DNA of 43,805 bases from Clostridium sp. (GCA_029257045.1 JARIDB010000070.1:1-43805), one strand, 5' to 3'; counted from the stretch's first letter, positions 23,571-32,685 are shown. Notes: generated by a model not told the origin, from the letters alone. Made by a program: numbers and translations.

Positions 23571-24452
23571 TTAATTATCTCCGAAAACTTTCTTTTTAAG
23601 AGCTAGACCCGTTTTTGTTATTGCAATTCCTCCTTGAGCTGTTTCTCTTAATGAAGCTGGTAATTCTCTTCCAACCTTATACATAGCTTTAAGTGCATCA
23701 TCAAATGGTATTTTCGATTCTACTCCAGCCATAACTAAATCTGCTGTGCATAAAGCAGTAACTGCTCCTTGAGAATTTCTCTTAGCACAAGGTATTTCTA
23801 CAAGACCAGCTACTGGATCACAAACAAGTCCTAAAACATTTTTGAATATTATGGCCCCTGCATCTAAAGACATTTTAGGAGTTCCTCCCATTAGCTCAAC
23901 TATTGCTGCCGAAGCCATAGCTGAAGCTGATCCACATTCTGCTTGGCAACCTCCTTCTGCCCCTGCAAAAGTTGCATTTCTTCCAATTATTAATCCTACA
24001 GCTGCTGCTGCAAATAAACCTTGTATTAATTCTTCATCATTCTTATGTAGCTTTTCCCCAGCTGTTAATAAAACTGCTGGTAATATTCCACATGAACCCG
24101 CTGTAGGGCATGCAACTATTTTCCCCATAGAAGCATTAACTTCTGAAGAAGATAGAGCCATTGCCATAGCTAAAATCATAGTATCTCCAGTTAATGAATT
24201 TCCTTTTTTTAAATACTGTTGCATTTTATAGGCATCTCCACCTATAAGTCCACTTACAGAATATATTTCTCTATCTCTAGCTTCCTTAGAACTACTTTTC
24301 ATAGCCTCTAGAATTCTTTTCATTCTGCAAATTATTTCATCTCTAGATAAATCACTATCCTCCATTTCTCTAATAATTGCATATTCACTTAAAGGTATTC
24401 CTTCTGACCTGCAGATTTTAATTAGTTCTTCACCTGATTTTGCAATATCCAA
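23571..24452 (-). CDS. sdaAA: L-serine dehydratase alpha subunit (iron-sulfur)
   Basis: 293 residues. With SdaAB it deaminates serine to pyruvate and ammonia using a labile [4Fe-4S] cluster. The cluster cysteines are likely Cys173 in AECGSASAMA, Cys211 in CDPVAGLVEI and Cys222 ten residues later in PCAKRN, the classical C-x10-C spacing. VACPTAGSCGILPAV is another family mark. The gene starts 4 nt after the sdaAB stop. The split two-subunit form is typical of clostridia and bacilli. Confidence 0.96.
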   Translation of the reverse strand: MDIAKSGEELIKICRSEGIPLSEYAIIREMEDSDLSRDEIICRMKRILEAMKSSSKEARDREIYSVSGLIGGDAYKMQQYLKKGNSLTGDTMILAMAMALSSSEVNASMGKIVACPTAGSCGILPAVLLTAGEKLHKNDEELIQGLFAAAAVGLIIGRNATFAGAEGGCQAECGSASAMASAAIVELMGGTPKMSLDAGAIIFKNVLGLVCDPVAGLVEIPCAKRNSQGAVTALCTADLVMAGVESKIPFDDALKAMYKVGRELPASLRETAQGGIAITKTGLALKKKVFGDN

Positions 24453-24456
24453 AGTT

Positions 24457-25134
24457 TTATTCCTCCTCTGCTTTATTTATTAAGATAACCTTTTCAATTC
24501 CTTCTATCGCTTTAATCATTTCTATTAACTCCTTAGAAACCTTACTATCTACTTCAAAGGTCATAGTAGCATTTTTACCCTTCTGCTTCCTTTCAAGATT
24601 CATAAAGGCAATGTTAATACCATGACTATACAAAATATGAGTAACTTTCGCTACAGCTCCTGGAATATCTTTATGAGAAGTAATTATAGTGTGATAAGCT
24701 CCTGTAAATTGAACCCTATTCCCATTTACTTCAATTATTTCAATATTCCCACCACCTATAGAACTTCCTACAACTTCACACTTCTTACCATCTACACGTA
24801 AAATAATAATTTTCACTGTATTTGGATGATAATCTCCTAAATCAACTTCTTCAAAATTTATCTTTATTCCCTTTTCCTTAGCCAATTCAATAGAATCCCT
24901 TAACCTATCATCTGATGGGCTCATATCCATTATTCCAGCTACTAAAGCCCTGTCCGTTCCATGTCCTTTATAAGTTTTAGCAAAGGATCCATGTAATAGA
25001 AAATCAACTTCCTGAACCTCACCACCAGCAATAATCCTAGCAACTTTTCCAAGCCTTGCAGCTCCTGCTGTATGGGAAGAAGATGGCCCAACCATTATAG
25101 GTCCTAATATATCAAAAACACCCATTGCACTCAT
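24457..25134 (-). CDS. sdaAB: L-serine dehydratase beta subunit
   Basis: 225 residues. The N-terminal catalytic-domain signature FDILGPIMVGPSSSHTAGA is complete. The C-terminal part from about residue 145 (HTIITSHKDIPGAVAKV) is an ACT domain that probably binds serine or stabilises the complex. AAGGAG lies 7-8 nt before the ATG. It is the promoter-proximal gene of the pair and starts 323 bp from the small ORF at 25458, divergently. Paired with sdaAA by a 4-nt gap. Confidence 0.96.
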   Translation of the reverse strand: MSAMGVFDILGPIMVGPSSSHTAGAARLGKVARIIAGGEVQEVDFLLHGSFAKTYKGHGTDRALVAGIMDMSPSDDRLRDSIELAKEKGIKINFEEVDLGDYHPNTVKIIILRVDGKKCEVVGSSIGGGNIEIIEVNGNRVQFTGAYHTIITSHKDIPGAVAKVTHILYSHGINIAFMNLERKQKGKNATMTFEVDSKVSKELIEMIKAIEGIEKVILINKAEEE

Positions 25135-25386
25135 AATTTTTCTCCTTAAATATTAAATTTGTTAAATTAATTATATATATAGAAATCTATAATATCCACT
25201 ACTTTTTCCAAATATTTTATTAATTAATTCACCTATATTTTACTTATAAATAAACATATATTTTTTAAACTTATATTATCACTTTAACAAATAAAATATA
25301 GCTTCTTTTTAGTAAAATCATTTAATTAATTTTAATTTCTAAAAATCCTTGCTTTCAAGTATAACTCTTACTTCAACTAGAAAATA

Positions 25387-25395
25387 TGTTATAAT
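25387..25395 (+). promoter_or_regulatory. Extended -10 promoter for the small ORF
   Basis: TGTTATAAT is an extended -10 element (25387-25395), with transcription expected to begin near 25402, about 55 nt before the small ORF. The rest of the 323-bp gap 25135-25457 shows only AT-rich sequence. Confidence 0.4.
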
Positions 25396-25457
25396 TAGGA
25401 TATTCATTTAATGTATTGTAAAATTCAATAAACATATATATATTAAGGGGTAACAAT

Positions 25458-25541
25458 ATGGACAGAGGAACAATCGTTCTTTGCTTAGATATGATTCTTA
25501 TATTTTATCTTGCAATTAAGTTAAACAATAAAATTATATAA
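25458..25541 (+). CDS. Possible 27-residue single-span membrane peptide
   Basis: MDRGTIVLCLDMILIFYLAI plus KLNNKII: an acidic-basic start, a hydrophobic middle, a polar end. AAGGGGTAAC lies 6-8 nt before the ATG, and an extended -10 lies at 25387-25395. Small size makes this uncertain. If real it would be a small membrane protein upstream of the lipoprotein gene; 162 bp separate the two. No family is recognised. Confidence 0.4.
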   Translation: MDRGTIVLCLDMILIFYLAIKLNNKII

Positions 25542-25703
25542 TCTTCTTAAATTACGTATTTGTAGGATAATGCAAATTTAAATATGAAACAGAACTTTTA
25601 AGCTAAGAAATAATTAATATTAAAACTATTTATTTTATTTAATAAGAAACAATTTTTTTGCAAATAATATAACTTAAAAAATATAAATTACTGGGGGTAA
25701 AAG

Positions 25704-26282
25704 ATGAAAAAAGTATTGGTATTAATTGCGATTTTGAGTGCCTTAATTATTAGTGGATGCACCCAAAATAAATATTTTACAATTAAATCTAAAGAATTTA
25801 CAGATGAACAAAATGAAATATTATCACTAACTGGAAACAGAGCATTTAAATATGATTTGAAAAACTTACCTAAAGATAAAAGCTATGAACTAAAGATAGT
25901 ATATGAAATTTATAAAAATAAAGAGAAAGAAAAAGAAGAAATGATATTTGGTATGGCATATGGACCAACAAAGGATAAAATAGAAGATACTAATCTATCA
26001 ATAAATATACAAGAAAATAAAATTAAACTAATGTCTGGTGGTGCATATACTAATTTAGAAATAGAAGAAGATATATCTAAATTAACAAATTATTATTTTA
26101 GTGGAAATAGAAAAATAGATATAGGAGATGAAGTATATTTATTTCATGGTAATGATGGCGGGAGCAGTTTATTAAGCATGAAAAGACTGGGATTCTTATC
26201 AAAAGAAGACTTAGAGAGACTAATTGAGGAAAATAAAATTAATGTTTTTATAAAATTAGTATGCGAAGAAATTAAGAAATAA
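25704..26282 (+). CDS. Uncharacterised lipoprotein
   Basis: 192 residues. An N-terminal signal peptide ends in a lipobox, LIISGC, so Cys19 should be lipidated and anchor the protein outside the membrane. The mature part is lysine- and glutamate-rich, with a run KEKEKEEM and no recognised domain; it looks predominantly beta (NYYFSGNRKIDIGDEVYLF). GGGGGT precedes the ATG at 25704. It is convergent with the nucleoside kinase gene and shares a long terminator with it. I do not recognise the family. Confidence 0.8.
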   Translation: MKKVLVLIAILSALIISGCTQNKYFTIKSKEFTDEQNEILSLTGNRAFKYDLKNLPKDKSYELKIVYEIYKNKEKEKEEMIFGMAYGPTKDKIEDTNLSINIQENKIKLMSGGAYTNLEIEEDISKLTNYYFSGNRKIDIGDEVYLFHGNDGGSSLLSMKRLGFLSKEDLERLIEENKINVFIKLVCEEIKK

Positions 26283-26350
26283 GTTTACATTTTTCTTATA
26301 TAATGAATTATATAAAATTATCTTTAATTATAAAAAGTCACATTGATTCA

Positions 26351-26435
26351 AAATTCACTTATATTGATATAAATCAAGGAAAATAGAGTGTACCACTTTA
26401 TTTTCCTTGATTTATATTCTCATATTAAGTGAATT
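26351..26435. terminator. Long bidirectional terminator between convergent genes
   Basis: AAATCAAGGAAAATA (26371-26385) pairs with TATTTTCCTTGATTT (26399-26413), and AATTCACTT with AAGTGAATT outside it. It sits between the lipoprotein gene and the convergent nucleoside kinase gene. Confidence 0.75.
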
Positions 26436-26446
26436 GTTAACTAGTT

Positions 26447-28102
26447 TTAATATTTGTAGAAAATACTTCCCCCTATAAATTCTCTTAATATACTATTATT
26501 TTGTACATATTCTTTATCTACATCCTTAAAAAATCCAAGAAAATCCTTTAATCTACTTGCTTCTAAATAAACAGAACTATCTTCCTTTATCTTTTCAAGT
26601 TCAACTAAAGCATATCTTTTTAGAACACAAAGTTCATAAGCTAAGGTTGAGTTAAACATAACATCTGCTTCTTCTTGAAATACAAATATATTTTTTTCTT
26701 CTCCACGTCTTACAGATGGCCACATCTTCAATGTATCTTCTGCACACTTATTCCTTGATAAATAATCCCTAACTATTCTTCTAACCCTTCTTATATCCGT
26801 TGTAGATATTCTATTATGATTATCTAAATTTAACTGTGTTAAAGCAGATATATAAATTTTAAACTTATTTTTATCTTTTATAGAATTTGTTAAAATAGGA
26901 TTTAATCCATGAATTCCTTCAATTATTAAAACTCCATTCCTGGGAAGCTTTAATTTGTGTCCAATACACTCCCTAATCCCTTTTACAAAATTATATCTTG
27001 GTATCTCAACTTCTTCTCCAGATAATAATTTAGATAAATCTTTATTAAACAGATCTAAATCTAAAGAATATATGCTTTCAAAATCAACCTCTCCATTTTC
27101 ATCTATTGGAGTTTTATCTCTATCTATAAAATAATCATCTAGAGATATTGGAATTGGATTAAGACCATTTACCCTAAGCTGAACTCCTAAACGATTTGCA
27201 AAAGTTGTTTTTCCTGAGGAACTTGGTCCTGCAACTAATACAACCTTTGTGTCCTTTCTTTCATAAATCTTATCTGCTATTTGTGCTATTTTCTTTTCAT
27301 GGAGAGCTTCAGAAACCATAATTAAATCTCTTAACTCATTATTTTCAACTTTATTATTTAAAGAACCTACTTCCCCAATTCCTATTATATTTAGCCATCT
27401 TTCAGTTTCTATAAATATCTGAGATAACTTCCTATTTTCCTTAAATTCTATAACCTCATTTAAATTATCTTTTTTAGGATATTGAAGAATAAAACCTAGA
27501 TCATAGTTTATTAAATCAAAAGCTTTTATTACCCCTGTTGAATAAGCCATTTGCCCATAAAAATAATCATATCTTCCATCCAATTCATACAATTTTACAT
27601 ATTCAAAATCTACATGATTTAATAAAGATACTTTATCTTCCATTCCATAGTTTCTAAAGATTTCAATAGCTTCTTCCCTCTTAACCTTAATCTTTTTAAT
27701 AGGTAAATCTGCTTTTATTAAATCTATCATTCTTCTTTTTATCTTAAGTAAATCTTCCTTATTTAATTCTTCATCTTTATGAACTTCTCCAAATACCCCA
27801 GCATTTAAACTGTGTTCTATAGTTATAGTTGATGATTTAAATATATCTAAAGCTGCTTTTATAAATATAAATTGTAATGTTCTAGTATAGATTTTATAAC
27901 CTATTTGAGAATTAAATTTAATTAGTCCTAAATTTCCATCTTTATCAATAATCTTAAAAAGTTCTTCATATTCACTATTTATTCTACATAATGCTACTTC
28001 ATCAATATCAACATTTAGATTTTCTTTTATAAAATTCCTATAGGTAGTACCTTCTTTTACATCATAAATATTATTTATATATTTAATTTTAAAATAACCC
28101 AT
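26447..28102 (-). CDS. Nucleoside kinase (TGS/ThrRS-like N-terminus fused to uridine kinase)
   Basis: 551 residues. The first 60 residues resemble a TGS domain, followed by an editing-like module with TITIEHSLNAGVFGE and a linker. The C-terminal part is a P-loop nucleoside kinase of the uridine kinase/PRK group: VVLVAGPSSSGKTTFANRL (Walker A at 292-300), DDYFIDRDKTP and LIIEGIHGLNP. This fusion is widespread in Firmicutes and is annotated as nucleoside or uridine kinase. The role of the synthetase-like N-terminus is unclear. Start is supported by TAGGAGG. It is divergent from the DUF421 gene. Confidence 0.9.
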   Translation of the reverse strand: MGYFKIKYINNIYDVKEGTTYRNFIKENLNVDIDEVALCRINSEYEELFKIIDKDGNLGLIKFNSQIGYKIYTRTLQFIFIKAALDIFKSSTITIEHSLNAGVFGEVHKDEELNKEDLLKIKRRMIDLIKADLPIKKIKVKREEAIEIFRNYGMEDKVSLLNHVDFEYVKLYELDGRYDYFYGQMAYSTGVIKAFDLINYDLGFILQYPKKDNLNEVIEFKENRKLSQIFIETERWLNIIGIGEVGSLNNKVENNELRDLIMVSEALHEKKIAQIADKIYERKDTKVVLVAGPSSSGKTTFANRLGVQLRVNGLNPIPISLDDYFIDRDKTPIDENGEVDFESIYSLDLDLFNKDLSKLLSGEEVEIPRYNFVKGIRECIGHKLKLPRNGVLIIEGIHGLNPILTNSIKDKNKFKIYISALTQLNLDNHNRISTTDIRRVRRIVRDYLSRNKCAEDTLKMWPSVRRGEEKNIFVFQEEADVMFNSTLAYELCVLKRYALVELEKIKEDSSVYLEASRLKDFLGFFKDVDKEYVQNNSILREFIGGSIFYKY

Positions 28103-28273
28103 AACTACCTCCTATTTTATTATTGCACTTTATTTGAATATTTTAAGTTATTTATTTACATTATATACTTAAAGGTCTAAAATTCTATTAATTATCTCAA
28201 TATTTTATAATTTTTAGAACCTAAGGAATATTAAAGGAACTTTTTATAAATACTAAATTGGAGGTGTTTTAAC

Positions 28274-28939
28274 ATGATTATAGTTTTACTAAGAACAATT
28301 TTTTTATATTCCTTAGTTATTTTAGTTATTAGGTTAATGGGAAAAAGGCAAGTTGGTGAGCTTCAGCCTTATGAATTTGTTATTACAATAATGATTTCAG
28401 ATTTAGCTGCCCTACCAATGCAAGATACAAGGCTCCCTTTAGTACTTGGAATTATTCCAATAGTAACTTTATTATTTATAAAAACCCTATTATCTATTCT
28501 TCAGCTTAAAAGTCAAAAAGCAAGAAAGATATTAGAGGGGGAACCTTCTATTCTTATAGCAAAAGGAAAGATTGTTTTTGAAAACTTAAAACATCAACAA
28601 ATAAATTTAGATGAACTTATGGAAGAAATTCGACTTGCTGGATATTTTGATTTAAGTGAAATCCAATATGGAATATTAGAAAATAACGGACAAATGTCTT
28701 TCTTAACCACTAGTAACTCCGATAATCCAAAAAATAATAAAAGTCCTCTTCTCCCTAAAATTTATGTTTTAGATGGAGAAATTAATAAAAATTCCTTAAC
28801 AACTAGCAATAAAGATGAAAATTGGATTAAAAATGAACTTTCAAAACATAATATAGATTCCATAGAAGACGTTGTCTTTGCAATGACAGATACAAGAGGA
28901 AAGTTTATTTATCAGCTTTATAATAAAAGGGAGGTATAA
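28274..28939 (+). CDS. DUF421 (YetF/YrbG-type) membrane protein
   Basis: 221 residues with three transmembrane helices (residues 1-20, 33-50, 57-77) and a soluble C-terminal domain. The motif RLMGKRQVGELQPYEFVITI is the DUF421 signature, followed by ISDLAALPMQD. Relatives are sporulation and spore coat-associated or membrane-stress proteins in Bacillus, but no reaction is known. GGAGGTG precedes the ATG. It forms an operon with the DUF4363 gene, which starts 4 nt after the stop. Confidence 0.9.
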   Translation: MIIVLLRTIFLYSLVILVIRLMGKRQVGELQPYEFVITIMISDLAALPMQDTRLPLVLGIIPIVTLLFIKTLLSILQLKSQKARKILEGEPSILIAKGKIVFENLKHQQINLDELMEEIRLAGYFDLSEIQYGILENNGQMSFLTTSNSDNPKNNKSPLLPKIYVLDGEINKNSLTTSNKDENWIKNELSKHNIDSIEDVVFAMTDTRGKFIYQLYNKREV

Positions 28940-28942
28940 CCC

Positions 28943-29323
28943 ATGCGTAATAGCCTTATATCAATTTTTCTTTTTATCGTTCTATTAGTAGGTGTTATTT
29001 ATTTAAATACAAAGTTTTTAGATATATGTATTCATGCTAAAGAAAGTACTGACGAAATAGAAGAAATTATTTCAAATAAAGACTATGATTTAGCCTATGA
29101 TAAATCCGAAAGCTTATTATTCTATATGGATGATAATGATGGAATTGCAAATATCTATTTAAATCATACAGATTATGATTTAATAATTAACGAATGCTTA
29201 AAACTTTGCATTTATATTGAGGAAAGAGATATATCCGAAGCTTTAGCTTCTCTTCATGTAATAAAATACTCTGTAACTGACTTAAAAGAATTACAAAAAG
29301 TAAATATTAAAAACATTTTCTAA
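28943..29323 (+). CDS. DUF4363 protein
   Basis: 126 residues with one N-terminal membrane helix (SIFLFIVLLVGVIYL) followed by a mostly helical extracellular part rich in Asp and Glu. The pattern matches DUF4363, which is usually found directly behind DUF421 genes in clostridia. GGGAGG is upstream of the ATG within the end of the DUF421 gene. Function unknown; the pairing suggests both act together at the membrane. Confidence 0.85.
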   Translation: MRNSLISIFLFIVLLVGVIYLNTKFLDICIHAKESTDEIEEIISNKDYDLAYDKSESLLFYMDDNDGIANIYLNHTDYDLIINECLKLCIYIEERDISEALASLHVIKYSVTDLKELQKVNIKNIF

Positions 29324-29380
29324 TTTAAATTGATAATATAATTAAATGTATATTTTAATATTAAATTTAAATGCATTATT

Positions 29381-29424
29381 TATAACACTTAATTTAATCT
29401 TTAACTTTAAAATTAAGTGTTATA
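29381..29424. terminator. 15-bp inverted repeat after the DUF4363 gene
   Basis: TATAACACTTAATTT pairs perfectly with AAATTAAGTGTTATA. The hairpin overlaps the end of the decayed permease remnant read on the other strand. U-tract is weak on both sides. Confidence 0.6.
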
Positions 29425-29576
29425 TAGCTAAATAAACTTATTGCTACCATATATATTGGAACTATTATATATGAAAAATGTCCTATATCATATCTTACTA
29501 AGACATTAATTGTACTTTGAAATGGTATTGTTGTATAAAGGGCAATTCAAGTAAGGAACAACATACTAAGTGTTAA
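29394..29576 (-). pseudogene. Decayed C-terminal fragment of a membrane permease
   Basis: Read on the - strand, about 60 codons give a protein-like, hydrophobic sequence: IALYTTIPFQSTINVLV, then RYDIGHFSYIIVPIYMVAI, a further helix and a charged end KVKD followed by a stop. It is interrupted by an in-frame TGA at 29547-29549 preceded by SMLFLT, and there is no start or upstream part. It looks like the last membrane helices of an ABC-type or similar permease left after a deletion. The parent family is uncertain. Confidence 0.55.
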
Positions 29577-29577
29577 A

Positions 29578-30618
29578 TTATTTCTCAATGTAATTCCTAA
29601 CATGTTTAATTATCATATTTATACTTCCATCACCATTTCTTTGAATTTCAAATCTTGTATTATCATCATAGGCTTCTTCATTTATGTATAAATCTATATC
29701 CTTATCAATTTTAAGTCTTTTTCTTTTAAGCTTTTTTTCTACCCATTGCTTATCAATTTCTACATCTTCCCTTACTCCTTGATTTTTAACAAAGTTTGTA
29801 AAGTCTTCTTTGATAGCTGGTTCTTCTTTAAAAATTTCTTTAGCCAAATCTTCTATATTTATATTTTCTTCTTCTTTAAGCTTTCCTTTAACTGTAGATC
29901 TAAGTTTTTCCGCCTTAACTGCATCTTCTCCTAAGTTGTTTCTAGTCCAGCTTTCTGTAGCTTTTAAAAAGGCTTTTGTCATATCTCTTTCGTTAGTTAT
30001 AATATTGCATCCTAAGAAGTTACTTATAAAATAATTTGCACCATATTCCTCTTCATCTTTGCTTTTTCTTTGTTTATCTATAACCATAAGATTATATCTT
30101 TCATCTTCTCTTATAGGTTTTATAAAGGCTGCCTTTTGAATTCTTTGGCTACTAGCTGGTAACCCTGCTGTTTGTGGAATTATATCTATTCCTATTTTAT
30201 TTTTAATAAAATCTATTTGATGAGTAAAGTTTTTCACATAATCCATCTTTAAAAGTCCAATCATGGGACCCTTATCTGTTAGTAAAGATACAACTACTAA
30301 ATCACAAGAAGGAATATTAGTATTTCCTTTCATTATGATAAATAGTTGTTTTGCAAGTTCTTTTGACAAGTTTATAAAATCAGAATCTATTCCATTTAAA
30401 TAATCTTGAACAACTTCTTTTACAATATTTCTTTCAAGATTAAATTTTGCATATTTAAGTTCTTCATCCTTAAAACACTTTTCTATATGTCTATATATAA
30501 ATTTGTATATATCTTCGTTTAAATCTAAACAATATTCATTTAAAACTGGCTCTCCACCATTTGAATCTAATATATGAATAATTGCTTCTTGAATATTTAT
30601 ATCATTAATATATTCCAT
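29578..30618 (-). CDS. ndpA: Nucleoid-associated protein (NdpA family)
   Basis: 346 residues. Matches the 37-kDa nucleoid-associated protein family: NIQEAIIHILDSNGGEPVL at the start, LKMDYVKNFTHQID in the middle and the C-terminal FTNFVKNQG with a basic RKRLKID stretch. In E. coli the relative YejK binds the nucleoid, but its job is unclear; in Firmicutes it is often near phage-related or mobile genes. It is monocistronic, and 5' to its start is the 316-bp gap before fba. GGTGG lies upstream of the ATG. Confidence 0.88.
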   Translation of the reverse strand: MEYINDINIQEAIIHILDSNGGEPVLNEYCLDLNEDIYKFIYRHIEKCFKDEELKYAKFNLERNIVKEVVQDYLNGIDSDFINLSKELAKQLFIIMKGNTNIPSCDLVVVSLLTDKGPMIGLLKMDYVKNFTHQIDFIKNKIGIDIIPQTAGLPASSQRIQKAAFIKPIREDERYNLMVIDKQRKSKDEEEYGANYFISNFLGCNIITNERDMTKAFLKATESWTRNNLGEDAVKAEKLRSTVKGKLKEEENINIEDLAKEIFKEEPAIKEDFTNFVKNQGVREDVEIDKQWVEKKLKRKRLKIDKDIDLYINEEAYDDNTRFEIQRNGDGSINMIIKHVRNYIEK

Positions 30619-30772
30619 AATTACACCACCTACATATTAATCTTAATAAATCATATCAAAAATTATAAATATAATCCAATCTTAATAAAGGTTTTATGAT
30701 ATCCTAGTTTTCCCTATATATACTAATTAAACCTAATATTTATACAATTGAGTTAAATTCTCAACTTTTTGT

Positions 30773-30800
30773 TTGAATTAAATCAAATTTGGGTTATAAT
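30773..30800 (+). promoter_or_regulatory. Promoter of fba
   Basis: TTGAAT (30773-30778), a 16-bp spacer and TATAAT (30795-30800), giving a leader of about 130 nt before the fba start. The leader contains a small ATAATAATA/TGTTATTAT hairpin. No riboswitch core is recognised in the gap 30619-30934. Confidence 0.55.
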
Positions 30801-30934
30801 AAGTTATGAAAGGATAATAATATATATGTAAATGTTATTATTACTTTCTTATACAATTTAGCTAAATCTCTATATAAAATTTATAGTATTATAGTTTAAT
30901 TGTAACAAAATTTAAAATTTTGGAGGTTTTTACT

Positions 30935-31798
30935 ATGTTAGTTTCAGCAAAAGAAATGTTAACCAAGGCAAAATCAGGACACTACGCAGTAGGTCAATTC
31001 AATATTAATAATCTAGAGTGGACAAAAGCCATTTTATTAACTGCTCAAGAAAATAATTCACCAGTTATATTAGGAGTTTCAGAAGGAGCTGCTAAATATA
31101 TGTGTGGATTTAAAACTGTTATTGGAATGGTTAATGGAATGTTAGAAGAATTAAATATTACTGTACCAGTAGCTATTCACTTAGATCACGGTAGCTATGA
31201 AGGCGCTTTTAAAGCTATGGATGCAGGATTCTCATCAATAATGTTTGATGGTTCACACTATGCGATAGATGAAAATATAGCAAAAACAAGAGAAATGGTT
31301 AAATTAACTACTGAAAAAGGACTTTCCTTAGAAGCAGAAGTTGGTTCAATCGGTGGAGAAGAAGATGGAGTTATAGGTGCTGGTGAAATTGCTGATGCAA
31401 ATGAATGTAAAGCAATTGCTGACTTAGGAGTTACTATGTTAGCTGCAGGTATTGGTAACATACATGGAAAATACCCAGCAAACTGGAAGGGTTTAAGCTT
31501 TGAAGCTCTAGAAGCAATAAGCAAATTAACTGGAGATATGCCATTAGTATTACACGGTGGTACTGGAATCCCTGAAGAAATGATTAAGAAAGCTATTGAT
31601 CTTGGAGTTTCAAAAATCAATGTTAATACTGAATGTCAATTATCATTCCAATCAGCAACAAGAAAATACATTGAAGAAGGAAAAGATTTAACTACAAAAG
31701 GATTTGATCCTAGAAAAATCTTAGCTCCTGGTTTTGAAGCAATCAAAGCTACAGTTAAAGAAAAGATGGAATTATTCGGTTCAGTGAACAAAGCTTAA
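30935..31798 (+). CDS. fba: Fructose-1,6-bisphosphate aldolase, class II
   Basis: 287 residues from ATG at 30935, chosen because GGAGG lies 8 nt before it; an in-frame ATG 15 nt upstream overlaps that site. Zinc-dependent aldolase cleaving fructose 1,6-bisphosphate in glycolysis. Asp84 and the Zn ligand His85 lie in AIHLDHGSY, with HGKYPANWKG and LHGGTGIP supplying further Zn and phosphate ligands, and INVNTECQLSF near the end. The single gene has its own promoter (30773-30800) and terminator. Codon use is more biased towards frequent codons than in neighbours, as expected for a highly expressed gene. Confidence 0.97.
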   Translation: MLVSAKEMLTKAKSGHYAVGQFNINNLEWTKAILLTAQENNSPVILGVSEGAAKYMCGFKTVIGMVNGMLEELNITVPVAIHLDHGSYEGAFKAMDAGFSSIMFDGSHYAIDENIAKTREMVKLTTEKGLSLEAEVGSIGGEEDGVIGAGEIADANECKAIADLGVTMLAAGIGNIHGKYPANWKGLSFEALEAISKLTGDMPLVLHGGTGIPEEMIKKAIDLGVSKINVNTECQLSFQSATRKYIEEGKDLTTKGFDPRKILAPGFEAIKATVKEKMELFGSVNKA

Positions 31799-31813
31799 TT
31801 TCATATAAAAAAG

Positions 31814-31845
31814 AGACTTTTGCAAAATTTGCAAAAGTCTTTTTT
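31814..31845 (+). terminator. Intrinsic terminator after fba
   Basis: AGACTTTTGCAAA pairs perfectly with TTTGCAAAAGTCT, followed by TTTTT. Confidence 0.92.
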
Positions 31846-31854
31846 AATTAAAAT

Positions 31855-32415
31855 TTATAACCCTTTTCCTTTTCCCTTAGATAATCCTTTTTCTTCTAAA
31901 AGTTCATAAACTGTTTTTGAAGTTGTATCTTTTAGACTATAGCCAAGTATATCTAATATTTCTTTTAATCCTTCTTCTGAGTAGGTTTCAATTTCTATAT
32001 AAGGGAAAGGACAAAAGCTTTTATCATTAATATCAATTTCCACTAAAGATCCATTGATTTCATAGCTTTCCCTATACTTTTTAATAGATTCTTTAAGTTC
32101 TAATCCTAGAGATAAAAATATATTTTTAGCAGCTTCTTTATCGTCAACTATTGTTTCATTTTCTTCCATTACCTTAAAAGTTTCTTGGCTAAGCATCTTT
32201 TTAGTTGTCATATAAACTACTTCTCTATTATTAATCTTATCCTCAGTTATCCTGATTCTTGCATATCCCTTTTCTTTTAATAATCTTCCATCTTGAAAAT
32301 CGTAGATATTATTAATTTGATTTTCTTCTTTAACCTTTCTTGCTCCTACTTTCTTTACCTTTTCTCTTATATCTTCTACATCAATATCTATTATTCTTGT
32401 TTCTAATTCTTTCAT
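31855..32415 (-). CDS. CYTH domain protein (class IV adenylate cyclase/thiamine triphosphatase-like)
   Basis: About 186 residues from ATG at 32415; an upstream in-frame ATG at 32448 is possible but the first family motif begins at MKELETR. The CYTH beta tunnel is recognised by KELETRIIDID (ExExK-like), RIRITED, YMTTKKML and the alternating acid/base strands ending with VEIDINDK and YIEIETY. The family includes CyaB and triphosphatases acting on tripolyphosphate substrates. The specific substrate cannot be told. It ends in a lysine-rich tail (KGKGKGL). It is convergent with fba. Confidence 0.85.
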   Translation of the reverse strand: MKELETRIIDIDVEDIREKVKKVGARKVKEENQINNIYDFQDGRLLKEKGYARIRITEDKINNREVVYMTTKKMLSQETFKVMEENETIVDDKEAAKNIFLSLGLELKESIKKYRESYEINGSLVEIDINDKSFCPFPYIEIETYSEEGLKEILDILGYSLKDTTSKTVYELLEEKGLSKGKGKGL

Positions 32416-32685
32416 AATTTTAGTAAGACTTCTCTTACCCTTCACCATCCTTTATAATTAATTTATTCAAAATCTACTTTTATCTATTTTAAAACTATTT
32501 TATCTATTTTAAAAGCATTTTATATATTTAAAACTTATTAATTATCACCTACATTAAGTTTTTCAAATTATCTCATTAGGAATTTAATGTTTATTTTAGT
32601 TAATTTAAACAAATGCTATTACTTTATATTTAAAACTATTATATAATATATATTAAATAATAGTTTTAATAAGAGAGGTACCAAT

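Noticed and set aside
23842-24231. 129-residue reading frame on the + strand inside sdaAA
   Set aside because: The proline/alanine-rich composition and lack of a start signal are typical of the antisense of a conserved gene.
25658-25687. TTGCAA...TATAAA as the lipoprotein gene promoter
   Set aside because: The predicted transcription start would fall on the ribosome binding site, leaving almost no leader.
26351-26435. Long inverted repeat as a possible insertion element
   Set aside because: It lies exactly between convergent gene ends, is only about 85 bp and has no transposase or target duplication. It is best read as a shared terminator.
29547-29549. In-frame TGA in a genome with selD, considered as a selenocysteine codon
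   Set aside because: The fragment has no start and resembles a permease, which is not a selenoprotein. A TGG to TGA change is simpler, no SECIS-like stem follows, and no Sec machinery is visible in the window.
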